38,949 nucleotides of DNA, taken from the NCBI GenBank assembly GCA_003056165.1, contig LSNR01000021.1:1-38949 (forward strand), in the 5' to 3' direction. The translations under genes were made by a program, and so were the position numbers. The DNA is from Parcubacteria group bacterium M6-OD1-3. Lineage in GTDB: Bacteria; Patescibacteriota; Minisyncoccia; Moranbacterales; UBA9337. Of the stretch, positions 15,936 to 25,465 are shown piece after piece. Position 1 is the first letter of the stretch. Every line of letters starts with the position of its first letter. The notes beneath the pieces are model-generated. The model saw only the letters and a program-made list of their open reading frames with translations, did not search any database and was not told the DNA's origin.

Positions 15936-17396
15936 TTATTCGGTTGATTTCAATTTCGGTTTGACCAATGGAAACAGCGTTACCTCTCGTAAAGTTTTGT
16001 TTTCCAAAAATGCAAAGAGGCGTTCTCCAACCCCAAAACCGCAAGTTGGAGGCATTCCATATTCCAACATTTCCACAAACTCCCAGTCCGGCATCATTGC
16101 CTCATCATCACCGGCCTCTAAAAGTTTTTGCTGTTGCTCAAACCGCTTTCTTTGGTCAATAGGGTCATTTAATTCAGAGTAACCGTTTCCGACTTCCGCT
16201 CCACCAAGCAAAATTTGAAACCGTTCCGCTTGCTCGGGTTTATCAGTTTTTCTTTTTGCTAACGGAGAAATGAAAGTCGGATGATTAACTAAAAACGCTG
16301 GTCCGGAAATACTGACACGACAATACTTCCACAACGAATCAATATAGCGATCGCGATTATTGCCATCGTACTTAACTTTTAATTCTTTCAATTTTTTAAT
16401 TAATTCTTCTTCCGTAGCAGTGATAACATCCACTCCGGTTTGTTTTTTTATTTCTGCTACATAATCTATCTCTATCCATTTATCAGCCAAATCAAACTTA
16501 TGCTCGCGAACTTCAAATTTTGTTTTTCCATAAACTTCTTTGGCAATATAACGGTATAATTTTTTGGCAAAATCCATTCCATCTTTATAATCAGCATATG
16601 CCCAATAAAACTCCATATTAGTAAATTCTTGTAAGTGATTTGGGCTGGTCCCTTCATTACGAAAAGCCCTACCAATTTCAAAAGTTTTTTCAAAGCCGGA
16701 TGCCATCAATCTTTTCTGCCATAATTCACCAATTGAAATTCGCATATACACAGGCATATCAAAATCATTATGATGAGTTTTGAAAGGTCGAGCTTCTGCT
16801 CCACCAGTTGTTGTTTCAATGTGAGGAGTTTCTACTTGTAAAAAATCTTTTTTTAGCATAAATTTTTGTATTGCTTGCCAAAATTTAGCGCGTCGTACAA
16901 AAATTTCTCGCTCTTCTTTATTAAAAAATAAGTCTAAATATCTTTTGCGAAATTTTTCTTCTTCATTTTTAAACCCAAAATGCTCTGTTGGAAATGGCTT
17001 CAATGTCTTACTAAGAATTTCCCAATCTACAACCTTCAAACTTTTTTCATTTGTTTTAGTTTTAAAAAGAGAACCTTTAACTTGGATAAAATCACCCAAT
17101 TCAATGTTTTTTATAAATAACTTAAATTTATCTATATCTATATTATTTTTATTTAAAAACAATTGAATTTTTCCACTTTCATCTTCAATATGACAAAAAG
17201 CTGAACCACCCATTGGACGCAAAGAAACCACCCTTCCTACCAAATAAATTTCTTTTTCTTCACCAATTTTATCAAAATTTTTCAAAGCCTCTTTATTGGT
17301 ATAATTTCTTTTTGATTTAGCAGGATAAACCTCCATTCCTGCCTTTTTTAAATTTTCTAATTTTTCCAATTTAATTTTTCCAATGTCATCACGCAT
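15936..17396 (-). CDS. lysS: Lysyl-tRNA synthetase (class II)
   Basis: FLQVETPHIETTTGGAEARPFKTHHNDFDMPVYMRISIGELWQKRLMASGFEKTFEIGRAFRNEGTSPNHLQEFTNMEFYWAYADY. MRDDIGKIKLEK start preferred over 17423. Confidence 0.95.
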   Translation of the reverse strand: MRDDIGKIKLEKLENLKKAGMEVYPAKSKRNYTNKEALKNFDKIGEEKEIYLVGRVVSLRPMGGSAFCHIEDESGKIQLFLNKNNIDIDKFKLFIKNIELGDFIQVKGSLFKTKTNEKSLKVVDWEILSKTLKPFPTEHFGFKNEEEKFRKRYLDLFFNKEEREIFVRRAKFWQAIQKFMLKKDFLQVETPHIETTTGGAEARPFKTHHNDFDMPVYMRISIGELWQKRLMASGFEKTFEIGRAFRNEGTSPNHLQEFTNMEFYWAYADYKDGMDFAKKLYRYIAKEVYGKTKFEVREHKFDLADKWIEIDYVAEIKKQTGVDVITATEEELIKKLKELKVKYDGNNRDRYIDSLWKYCRVSISGPAFLVNHPTFISPLAKRKTDKPEQAERFQILLGGAEVGNGYSELNDPIDQRKRFEQQQKLLEAGDDEAMMPDWEFVEMLEYGMPPTCGFGVGERLFAFLENKTLREVTLFPLVKPKLKSTE

Positions 17397-17639
17397 AATA
17401 TTTATCGGTTCGCCAATTAGCAAAACAGTTTTTTACTCTGACCTGCCAACTGACGGGTAAAGGACTAGTTTTTTAATTTTCTTATATCCTTAGTATAATA
17501 ACAATACTGCAATTTAGCAAATTTTTATGCTATACTTTAAGCAATCCAGCTTATACATTAGTTCAGACTTTTAATAAATTAATTCAACATTTAAAAAATA
17601 TTAAAATAAAAATAACTTTATTTTTAAACAAAAAACATT

Positions 17640-18329
17640 ATGAGCAAACTCAAACAAGAAATAAATACTTTAATTATTTCCGATATTCATCTTGGAAGTA
17701 ATGTTAGTCGTGCTGAGAAGGTTATTAGCCTTCTAACTAAATATAAATTCAAACAACTAATTTTGTTGGGTGATATTTTTGACGATCTTGATTTTAAACA
17801 CCTGCCTAATCATCATTGGGATTTAATTTCTCTTTTTCGGAAGTTATCTCAAAAAACAAAAGTTATTTGGGTGGAAGGAAATCATGACCGTGGGCTAGCT
17901 CAAGTCATGGCAGCAATGGTTGGTATTAAAGTCTACAAAAACTATTCTTGGACCTACCATAATAAACTTCTCATAGCAATCCATGGACACCAATTTGATC
18001 GTTTTTTAATAGACAATCCTATTATTAGTTATCTTGCTTCCAAACTATATATTATTATTCAACAACTTGATTTTGATGACTATCGAATAAGTAATTTTAT
18101 CAAAAGAAAAAGTAAGGGTTGGCTCAGAATATCTAAAAAAGTAGCTAATTCTGCTATACTGTATGGTCGCATCCGAGGCGCTGATTACATTTTTTGCGGG
18201 CACACTCATCGCAGTGCTCATCGTAAAAAAAAGGATATTGAATATTTCAATAGTGGTTGTTGGACACAAAATCCTGCTACTTATATTACTATTTCTCATG
18301 GCGATATTAAAATAAAAAAAACAAATTAA
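17640..18329 (+). CDS. Calcineurin-like metallophosphoesterase (LpxH-like)
   Basis: ISDIHLGS, LLGDIFDD, VEGNHDRG, HGHQFD, CGHTHR. Confidence 0.85.
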   Translation: MSKLKQEINTLIISDIHLGSNVSRAEKVISLLTKYKFKQLILLGDIFDDLDFKHLPNHHWDLISLFRKLSQKTKVIWVEGNHDRGLAQVMAAMVGIKVYKNYSWTYHNKLLIAIHGHQFDRFLIDNPIISYLASKLYIIIQQLDFDDYRISNFIKRKSKGWLRISKKVANSAILYGRIRGADYIFCGHTHRSAHRKKKDIEYFNSGCWTQNPATYITISHGDIKIKKTN

Positions 18330-18434
18330 GGTATACTGCGCTAATCATTTTCTAAACAATTATCAAATGCGCGTTTCTTTTATCTATTTACAATCATAAT
18401 GTCAAATATGCACAAAAAATTTTAAGAACAATGT

Positions 18435-18468
18435 ATTACATAATGTATTACGTAATACATTATGTAAT
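18435..18468. repeat. Perfect 34-nt palindrome
   Basis: ATTACATAATGTATTACGTAATACATTATGTAAT. Confidence 0.95.
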
Positions 18469-18506
18469 TAAAAAAAACCGCCTTCATCTTTTAGAAAAGC
18501 GGTTTT
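18466..18506 (-). terminator. Terminator of the alpha/rplM-rpsI operon
   Basis: Minus strand AAAACCGC...GCGGTTTTTTTT. Confidence 0.8.
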
Positions 18507-18523
18507 GAAAAATATAATAAATT

Positions 18524-19027
18524 TTATCGTTTTGACCATTGCGGAGCACGTCGAGCTTTTTTTAATCCTGGCTTCTTTCGTTCAACTTTTCGGGCATCTC
18601 TAGTCAAAAATCCTTTAGCTTTCAAAACTGCTCGTAAGTTAATATCAAATTTTATGAGTGCTCTAGCTATCCCAAGTCTTATAGCTTCAGCTTGTCCAGT
18701 AATTCCACCACCCTTAACCAAGACCGACACTTTAAATTTATCTTGCACACCAACTTCTTTCAATGAATCATTGAAAATAGCTTGCAAGTCATCTCTTAAA
18801 AAATATTCTTTCATTTTTCGATTATTTACAATCAAATCACTATCCTTAGATTTATCACCAGGAAATAATCTTACTTGAGCTACGGCTGTTTTTCTTCGCC
18901 CAACAGCATAAAAATATTTCTCTATTTTTTTAGCCTTTTTAACGCTAAGTTTCTTAGAATTACTTGTCTTATTTTTTTCAATATCTACCTTATCAGAATC
19001 TTTTTTTGCAATTTTTTCTTTAACCAT
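18524..19027 (-). CDS. rpsI: Ribosomal protein uS9 with Lys-rich N-terminal extension
   Basis: YFYAVGRRKTAVAQVRLFPG...RDARKVERKKPGLKKARRAPQWSKR. Confidence 0.95.
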   Translation of the reverse strand: MVKEKIAKKDSDKVDIEKNKTSNSKKLSVKKAKKIEKYFYAVGRRKTAVAQVRLFPGDKSKDSDLIVNNRKMKEYFLRDDLQAIFNDSLKEVGVQDKFKVSVLVKGGGITGQAEAIRLGIARALIKFDINLRAVLKAKGFLTRDARKVERKKPGLKKARRAPQWSKR

Positions 19028-19045
19028 ATAATATAAATATTTCTT

Positions 19046-19432
19046 TTAAATTATCTTATCAATCTTGTGCTTATGTTCATCACTTTTATAAATCAATAAT
19101 CTCTTCATCATCTTCGCTCGCAACTTATTTTTAGGTAACATACCGTATACAGCTCGTTCTATTGTTTTTCTAGAATCTTTTTTAATCTGCTCTTCGAAAC
19201 TAATTTCTTTTATTCCTCCGACATAACCGGTGTGTCTGAAATACTTTTTATTCTTTCTTTTGTTACCGGTAACTATTACTCCGTCAGAATTAGTAACTAC
19301 CACAAAATCTCCCCCATCAACATTTGGAAGATAATCAACTTTCCTTTTTCCATTTAATACATTGGCAATTTCTGTGGCCAATCTTCCTAAAACTTTCCCC
19401 TGAGCATTAAATTGATAATATTTTCTTTCCAT
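19046..19432 (-). CDS. rplM: Ribosomal protein uL13
   Basis: VLGRLATEIANVLNGKRKVDYLPNVDGGDFVVV...AVYGMLPKNKL. Confidence 0.95.
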   Translation of the reverse strand: MERKYYQFNAQGKVLGRLATEIANVLNGKRKVDYLPNVDGGDFVVVTNSDGVIVTGNKRKNKKYFRHTGYVGGIKEISFEEQIKKDSRKTIERAVYGMLPKNKLRAKMMKRLLIYKSDEHKHKIDKII

Positions 19433-19450
19433 AATATTTTTCAGATTTTA

Positions 19451-19816
19451 TTAAACAAATTCGATTACCGACATTTTAGCATCGTCACTTTTTCGATTTG
19501 GTAGCTTTATTATTCTAGTGTATCCGCTATTTCTTTTTTCAAATTTTTTAGAAAAATCACCAGAAATTTTCTTCACAGCATCCTTATTCAACTTTCTTAT
19601 TAGATCTCTAATAACTGACACCTTCTTAATAGAATCATTTTCAGTTTTCTTAATCTTAGTAATAATCTTATCTACAACCGGTTTAATCTCTTTGGCTTTG
19701 GCTTCAGTCGTTACAATTTTTTCATTTATTATTAAATTAGAAACCAACCCACCAATAAGTGCTTTTCTTTGACTTCGCACTCTACTCAATTGTCTACCTT
19801 TTTTTCTATTTCTCAT
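19451..19816 (-). CDS. rplQ: Ribosomal protein bL17
   Basis: KKGRQLSRVRSQRKALIGGLVSNLIINEKIVTTEAKAKEIKP. Confidence 0.93.
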   Translation of the reverse strand: MRNRKKGRQLSRVRSQRKALIGGLVSNLIINEKIVTTEAKAKEIKPVVDKIITKIKKTENDSIKKVSVIRDLIRKLNKDAVKKISGDFSKKFEKRNSGYTRIIKLPNRKSDDAKMSVIEFV

Positions 19817-19827
19817 ACTTTTTAAAT

Positions 19828-20829
19828 TTAATTTTTCAATATCAAACCTAACCCACCAATTGATTTCTTAACTTCTTTAACTCCTTTTTCACCCATACCA
19901 TCCAAGGCAACTAATTCATCTGATGTTAAACTAATAATTTTTTTAACTTTGGTAATTTTATTATCCTTTAACGCATTAAGAGTTCTTGTTGATAATCCTT
20001 TTAGTTCAGTTACATTAAGATTAATACTCTCTATATCATTATCAATCTTTTTAGATTCTACCTCTTTTTCTTTGTCAAAAATAGCTTCATATTCCTGCGG
20101 TTTATCTTCTGCCTCCATTTTCTTTTTTTGATTAGCAGTAGTTTCTTTAACTCCTTCAGACAAAACAGTGAATTGATTTACCAATATTTCAACTGCCTTA
20201 TTAAAAGCCTCTGTTGGCGTTATACTTCCATCAGTAGAAATTTCTAACACTATCTTATCATAATCAGTCCTTTTTCCAACTCGCATATTTTCGACGTTAT
20301 AGTTAACCCTTTTTACCGGCGTATAAATAGCGTCAATAGCAATCCAATTTATTTCATCAATTTTTTCTTGTTGTTCAACAGGAACATATCCGATACCCCT
20401 TGCCACTTCAAATTCCATTTCTACATTGCTTTTCGTTGATGTAGAAGTAGCTATGAGTTGATCGCCATTAACAACCTTAATTCCGGATGAACACTTTATA
20501 TCTTTAGCAGTAATCTCTCCTTTGCCTTTATGGCTTAATGATACCCTTACTGAATTTTCTTCAAAAAACTGAAAACGAATTTTTTTTACATTTAAAATTA
20601 TTTGCACAACATCTTCCATAATTCCTTCTATAGTTGAAAATTCATGAGAAACTCCTTTAATCTTAATTGCAGTTACAGCTGCTCCGTCTAATGAAGATAA
20701 TAACGCTCTACGAAGAGCATTACCTAAAGTTGTTCCATAACCTGGATAACATTCCTCAATAATAAACTTTCCACTGTTTTCTCCAGTTTCAATAAATTTA
20801 CTTTTTTTGGGAAGAGTTATTGTTTGCAT
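19828..20829 (-). CDS. rpoA: RNA polymerase alpha subunit
   Basis: FIIEECYPGYGTTLGNALRRALLSSLDGAAVTAIKIKGVSHEFSTIEGIMEDV; alpha-CTD like C-terminus. Confidence 0.96.
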   Translation of the reverse strand: MQTITLPKKSKFIETGENSGKFIIEECYPGYGTTLGNALRRALLSSLDGAAVTAIKIKGVSHEFSTIEGIMEDVVQIILNVKKIRFQFFEENSVRVSLSHKGKGEITAKDIKCSSGIKVVNGDQLIATSTSTKSNVEMEFEVARGIGYVPVEQQEKIDEINWIAIDAIYTPVKRVNYNVENMRVGKRTDYDKIVLEISTDGSITPTEAFNKAVEILVNQFTVLSEGVKETTANQKKKMEAEDKPQEYEAIFDKEKEVESKKIDNDIESINLNVTELKGLSTRTLNALKDNKITKVKKIISLTSDELVALDGMGEKGVKEVKKSIGGLGLILKN

Positions 20830-20899
20830 ATTTTTATTTAAATCAAAAAATTAAAAAATGAAATAGTAATCTTTTTAGGTAAGAAAACTGCCACAATTC

Positions 20900-21532
20900 T
20901 TATCTAGAATAATATTCAACAACTAACTGAGGATCAACATTTACTCCGATACTAGCAATATCAGGCTGTGCCAATACTTTGCCCTTCAAAGTGCTTGAGT
21001 TTATGTTTATCCACGAGGGAGCAGTCTCTTTGTTCTTTAAAACCTTAAGCCTATTCTTAAAATAAGTCTTTTCTTTTTTTCTGTTGCCAATTTCAATAAC
21101 ATCACCAATTTTTATTTCAGCAGACGGAATACTTAACCGCTTTCCATTGACAACAATCCAACCATGATTAACAAGTTGTCGTGCTACATTACGAGAGTCA
21201 GCTAATCCCATTCTATAAACTACATTATCTAAACGCAATTCCAATCTTACCATTAACAAATCTCCCACAACACCTTGTTTATTTCTGATTTCTTTAAAGT
21301 GTTTCCTAAATTGACGCTCCATAACTCCATAAATTCTCTTAATCCGTTGCTTCATTGCTAACTGTTTTCCGTATTCGCTCAAACCTCTAGTCATTTTTTG
21401 CCCATGCATTCCCGGAGCATAAGATTTTCTAATCATTGCACACTTGGGAGAATTACAACGTTCACCTTTAAGAAAGAGCTTTTCTTTAGCTCTCCGACAT
21501 TGTTTGCATTTTGGATTTAAATCTCTTGCCAT
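20900..21532 (-). CDS. rpsD: Ribosomal protein uS4 (zinc-binding type)
   Basis: MARDLNPKCKQCRRAKEKLFLKGERCNSPKCAM...YAPGMHGQ. Confidence 0.95.
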   Translation of the reverse strand: MARDLNPKCKQCRRAKEKLFLKGERCNSPKCAMIRKSYAPGMHGQKMTRGLSEYGKQLAMKQRIKRIYGVMERQFRKHFKEIRNKQGVVGDLLMVRLELRLDNVVYRMGLADSRNVARQLVNHGWIVVNGKRLSIPSAEIKIGDVIEIGNRKKEKTYFKNRLKVLKNKETAPSWININSSTLKGKVLAQPDIASIGVNVDPQLVVEYYSR

Positions 21533-21633
21533 AAAATTAGTATTAGTATATTGTATCTAGTTTAATTTAATATTTATAAAATTATTTGCAAATACTCGTA
21601 AATAAAAACTCTATTATTTCAGATTAAACAATA

Positions 21634-22020
21634 CTAGGTCTTCTCCACTGATCTTCGTCCACTTCCAGCAGTGCGCCTAATATTTCCTCTGATAGTTCTA
21701 GTATTTGTCTTAGTTCGTTGCCCTCTACTCGGAAGACCTTTTTGGTGCCGTATTCCTCGATAGCAACCAATTTCTTTTAATCTTCGAATATTCATCCTGA
21801 TTTCATGTTTCAATTCTCCTTCTATTTTATAATTCTTTTCAATTTCAGTTTTTAAAGAATTCACATCTTCTGTACTTAAATCTTTTGCACGAACATCTTT
21901 ATCTATTTTTAATTTATCCAAAATAACACCACTGACGGACCTACCAATACCAAAGATGTATGTTAAAGCAATTTCTATTCTTTTGTTATCTGGAATATTT
22001 ACTCCAACTATTCTAACCAT
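21634..22020 (-). CDS. rpsM: Ribosomal protein uS13
   Basis: MVRIVGVNIPDNKRIEIALTYIFGIG...RGIRHQKGLPSRGQRTKTNTRT. Confidence 0.95.
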   Translation of the reverse strand: MVRIVGVNIPDNKRIEIALTYIFGIGRSVSGVILDKLKIDKDVRAKDLSTEDVNSLKTEIEKNYKIEGELKHEIRMNIRRLKEIGCYRGIRHQKGLPSRGQRTKTNTRTIRGNIRRTAGSGRRSVEKT

Positions 22021-22085
22021 AATTTATCATATTTTCGGTAATCAATCTTGTAACTACCGATAATGTTTTTAAACAAATTTATAAG

Positions 22086-22613
22086 TTAAACCCTCCTTGG
22101 TCTTCTCCGTCTGCATCCATTATGTGGTACGGGTGTAACATCTTTAATTAACAAAATATCAAAACCGGCACCTGCCAATCCTCTAACAGTAGACTCTCTT
22201 CCGCCACCAACACCTTTAATAAATATCATCAATTCTTTTAGTCCAAATTTCTTTACCTTTTCAGACACATCAGCAGCTACTTTTGTTGCAGCGAAAGGAG
22301 TTGATTTTTTTGCTCCTTTAAAACCAAGCAACCCAGCACTTGACCACCCTAAGGTAGCACCATTCATATCGGTAATAGTGATTACAGTATTGTTATAAGT
22401 ACATTTAATATGTGCTTGTCCTTTAAATACCATTCTCTTTCCTTTTTTTTTCTTTGATTGTTTCTCTATTGGTTGCTCTTTACCATTCTTCGCATCTTTA
22501 ACATTAGCGACATTTTTTTCAGAAATATCTTTAACAGAAGTAGTTGTATCTACTTCCCGCTTCTTAATAATCTTTTCTTTAATTTTCCCTTCATTTTTCT
22601 TTTCTTCAGTCAT
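22086..22613 (-). CDS. rpsK: Ribosomal protein uS11 with ~55-aa charged N-terminal extension
   Basis: AHIKCTYNNTVITITDMNGATLGWSSAG...VPHNGCRRRRPRRV. Confidence 0.95.
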   Translation of the reverse strand: MTEEKKNEGKIKEKIIKKREVDTTTSVKDISEKNVANVKDAKNGKEQPIEKQSKKKKGKRMVFKGQAHIKCTYNNTVITITDMNGATLGWSSAGLLGFKGAKKSTPFAATKVAADVSEKVKKFGLKELMIFIKGVGGGRESTVRGLAGAGFDILLIKDVTPVPHNGCRRRRPRRV

Positions 22614-22672
22614 CTATTTGCAAATTTTAAATAAATAATACTTTAAACCTATATAATTTCGTTATCAAGTTG

Positions 22673-22786
22673 TTATCCTTGTCGTTGTTTGTGCTTTGGA
22701 TTAGTGCATATAACGAAAAGTTTTCCTCTTCGTCGCACGATTTTACAGTGTGCACACATTTTTTTAACTGATGCTCTAACTTTCAT
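22673..22786 (-). CDS. rpmJ: Ribosomal protein bL36 (not in supplied ORF track)
   Basis: [37 protein letters not shown]. Confidence 0.95.
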   Translation of the reverse strand: MKVRASVKKMCAHCKIVRRRGKLFVICTNPKHKQRQG

Positions 22787-22795
22787 ATAATTATT

Positions 22796-23014
22796 TTATA
22801 ACCTCTTTGTTATTCTTCCTCTAGTTAAATCATATGGACTCATTTCTATCGTTACCCTATCTCCAGGCAATAGTTTAATATAATGAACCCTCATTCTTCC
22901 AGAAATATGAGCCAAAATCTCATGTCCATTCTCAAGGTCCACCTTAAAAGTGGTACTTGGTAATGCTTCTTTGATAACACCTTCAACTACTATTAATTCT
23001 TTTTTTTGAGTCAT
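22796..23014 (-). CDS. infA: Translation initiation factor IF-1
   Basis: [60 protein letters not shown]. Confidence 0.95.
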   Translation of the reverse strand: MTQKKELIVVEGVIKEALPSTTFKVDLENGHEILAHISGRMRVHYIKLLPGDRVTIEMSPYDLTRGRITKRL

Positions 23015-23028
23015 ATAACCAATACAAA

Positions 23029-23098
23029 AATAGAGGAGTTAAACTCAATCTATATTTCATTCCTAATGCTTGAGTAACTGAATAGATAAACCTCTATT
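23029..23098 (-). promoter_or_regulatory. Structured infA leader
   Basis: AATAGAGG (23029-23036)/CCTCTATT (23091-23098) and ACTCAA (23043-23048)/TTGAGT (23070-23075). Confidence 0.5.
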
Positions 23099-23135
23099 AC
23101 TTCATTTTTTATTTATTTGTCTAATGTCATTATCA

Positions 23136-23163
23136 ATACTAACAGATATATATTTTTTGTCAA
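23136..23163 (-). promoter_or_regulatory. Putative promoter of infA-rpmJ-alpha operon
   Basis: Minus strand TTGACA-16 nt-TAGTAT. Confidence 0.5.
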
Positions 23164-23194
23164 ATTTTTTTAATATTTTATATCAATTAGAAAA

Positions 23195-23398
23195 CTATAA
23201 TAGTCCTTGGTAAGCATTACTCATTATATGAAGGAACCACGGAATAACAAATATCAGTCCAATTAACGGCAATATGAAGACAACTATTGAAACAATCGTT
23301 GTCATCAAAAACATCTTGCGAGTTTTCTCAACACTTTCATAAATCGCATTTATTTTTTTCTCTTGCATTTCTAGCTTTTGCAGTATTTCTTTTTCCAT
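23195..23398 (-). CDS. 67-aa small membrane protein of unknown function
   Basis: Coiled N-terminus MEKEILQKLEMQEKKINAIYESVEKTRK then two TM-like stretches. Confidence 0.65.
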   Translation of the reverse strand: MEKEILQKLEMQEKKINAIYESVEKTRKMFLMTTIVSIVVFILPLIGLIFVIPWFLHIMSNAYQGLL

Positions 23399-23417
23399 TG
23401 AATTTAAAATTTATTCT

Positions 23418-23894
23418 TTATTTATTCAATTTTTTGGCCCGTCTAATTTTTTTATTAGCTACCTCAACCTTTCCGCCTGCTTTTTCAATCATTTTTATTG
23501 CAGTTTTGGAAACAAGTACATCTTTTTTAATTGTAATTTTTTTCTTTAAATCTCCTTTGCTTAAAATTTTCACGCCATTCTTAGCCTTACTTTTCCGAAG
23601 AATACCGTTTTTTATAAAATCTGCAATACCAATAGTAGCACCATCTTCAAAAGTTTTTTCAATAACATCCAAATTAAAAACTGTTTTCTTAGCTTTAACG
23701 GCATTAAAACCCCTTTTTTTCTTTAATTTTTGAATAAGAGAAGTCTTCCCACCTTCAAATAATGGATTAACATTTCCACCAGATCGAGATTTCTGCCCTT
23801 TCATCCCTCTACCAGAATAAGTCCCCCTTTTACCACCTCGACCAACTCTTTTCCGGTCCTTTTTAGATTTTACTTTTAATTCGTGTATTTGCAT
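23418..23894 (-). CDS. rplO: Ribosomal protein uL15
   Basis: MQIHELKVKSKKDRKRVGRGGKRGTYSGRGMKGQKSRSG. Confidence 0.95.
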   Translation of the reverse strand: MQIHELKVKSKKDRKRVGRGGKRGTYSGRGMKGQKSRSGGNVNPLFEGGKTSLIQKLKKKRGFNAVKAKKTVFNLDVIEKTFEDGATIGIADFIKNGILRKSKAKNGVKILSKGDLKKKITIKKDVLVSKTAIKMIEKAGGKVEVANKKIRRAKKLNK

Positions 23895-23895
23895 A

Positions 23896-24390
23896 TTATT
23901 TATTATTAGCGCCAGTTTCAATCTCCTTTAAAGCCTCTATTGTTGCTCTAGCTACATTTAATTTATTAGATGTCCCTAATGATTTTGAAACAACATCCTT
24001 AATGCCCGCTAAGTCAACCACCGCACGCACCGCTCCGCCAGCAACAATTCCTCGCCCTTTTCTAGCAGGCTTCAACATAATTCTAGCACTTCCAAATTTA
24101 ATTCTAACATCATAAAGAATGGTTCCATTTTCAATAGTAATATTTATCATATTTTTCTTAGCATTGTTAACCGCTTTAGCAATAGCAATAGATACATCAG
24201 TTCCTTTTCCTACCCCAACACCAACACGCCCTTTCTTGTCACCAATAACCATCGTTGCCCGAAAACTAAAACGACGACCTCCCTTTACAACTCTAGTTAC
24301 TCTCGCCAAATCAAGAAGTTTTTGTTCGAATTCTGGCTTTTCTCGTCTTTTACCATTAAATTTTTTAAATTTTTTCTTATTATTTTCCAT
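23896..24390 (-). CDS. rpsE: Ribosomal protein uS5
   Basis: VVKGGRRFSFRATMVIGDKKGRVGVGVGKGTDVSIAIAKA. Confidence 0.95.
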   Translation of the reverse strand: MENNKKKFKKFNGKRREKPEFEQKLLDLARVTRVVKGGRRFSFRATMVIGDKKGRVGVGVGKGTDVSIAIAKAVNNAKKNMINITIENGTILYDVRIKFGSARIMLKPARKGRGIVAGGAVRAVVDLAGIKDVVSKSLGTSNKLNVARATIEALKEIETGANNK

Positions 24391-24415
24391 TGCTTTTTAA
24401 AATATTCTATAAAAA

Positions 24416-24739
24416 TTAAAACTTAATCCCGTTTTTCCTAACTTCTTCTGCTAAAGCTTTTATTTTTCCATGATATTTATATCCGCTTCTATCAAAAACT
24501 ATTTTCTTAATATTAGCCTTAATACATTTTTCTGAAATAATTTTTCCTACTTTTTTAGCACCTTCAATAGTAGCCCCCTTAGAACTAGTTGATAATAGTG
24601 TCTTACCTTTTTCATCATCAATAATTTGAACATAAAGCCCCCTCAAGCTTCTAAATACCGAAAGTCGCGGACATTTTTCAGTTCCAGAAATTTTAGATCT
24701 TATTCTTTTTTTTCTATGCAATCTTTTTTTATTCCTCAT
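24416..24739 (-). CDS. rplR: Ribosomal protein uL18
   Basis: CPRLSVFRSLRGLYVQIIDDEKGKTLLSTSS...FDRSGYKYHGKIKALAEEVRKNGIKF. Confidence 0.94.
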   Translation of the reverse strand: MRNKKRLHRKKRIRSKISGTEKCPRLSVFRSLRGLYVQIIDDEKGKTLLSTSSKGATIEGAKKVGKIISEKCIKANIKKIVFDRSGYKYHGKIKALAEEVRKNGIKF

Positions 24740-24884
24740 GTATTTCTCTACGAATTACGAATTAGTTTAATCTTATAAAATTTCCAACTAAATCAAACTC
24801 GTGTTTATTTTAAATTCTATTATCTCTGGTAAAATTAATTTTTAAATTATTTCCTACTTTTCGTCTATTGAAAAATTTTACAAT

Positions 24885-25427
24885 TTATTCTGACGCCACA
24901 GCTTTTTTCCCTTCTTTACGCCTAACAACTTCATCTGAATATTTAAATCCCTTTCCCTTATACGGCTCCACTGGCTTTAAAGCCCTAATCTCTGCCGCAA
25001 ATTGTCCAACCGCTTGCTTGTCAATTCCAGAGACTATTAAATTATTTTTATCAATTTTAACTTCTAGCCCATCAGGAACATTAACTTTGACAGGATGCGA
25101 AAAGCCCAATGCCATATCCAATTTTTTCCCTTTTATTTCCATCCTAAATCCGACACCGTTAAGCTCCAAAGTCTTCTCAAAACCCTCAGACACACCTTTA
25201 ATCATATTCGAGATTAACCGACTAGTTGTTCCCCACATTGCAGCCGCTCTTTTGGTATTTTGTTTCCGTGAAGTATAAACTAAATTATCTTTAATTTCAA
25301 CTTTAATTTCATACACAATTATCATTTCCAAAGAACCCTTTAAACCTGTTACTGTCAACTTGTTATCTTTAATCTCAATTTTAACTCCTTCAGGAATTTC
25401 AATTGGTTTTTTACCTATTCTACTCAT
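24885..25427 (-). CDS. rplF: Ribosomal protein uL6
   Basis: MSRIGKKPIEIPEGVKIEIKDNKLTVTGLKGSL. Confidence 0.95.
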   Translation of the reverse strand: MSRIGKKPIEIPEGVKIEIKDNKLTVTGLKGSLEMIIVYEIKVEIKDNLVYTSRKQNTKRAAAMWGTTSRLISNMIKGVSEGFEKTLELNGVGFRMEIKGKKLDMALGFSHPVKVNVPDGLEVKIDKNNLIVSGIDKQAVGQFAAEIRALKPVEPYKGKGFKYSDEVVRRKEGKKAVASE

Positions 25428-25465
25428 AGTGATACTGTTCTAATTAGTTATTTATATTATAAGAG

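Noticed and set aside
15733-16182. 149-aa plus-strand ORF
   Set aside because: Antisense to the well-supported lysS 3' end, no SD, no recognisable domain.
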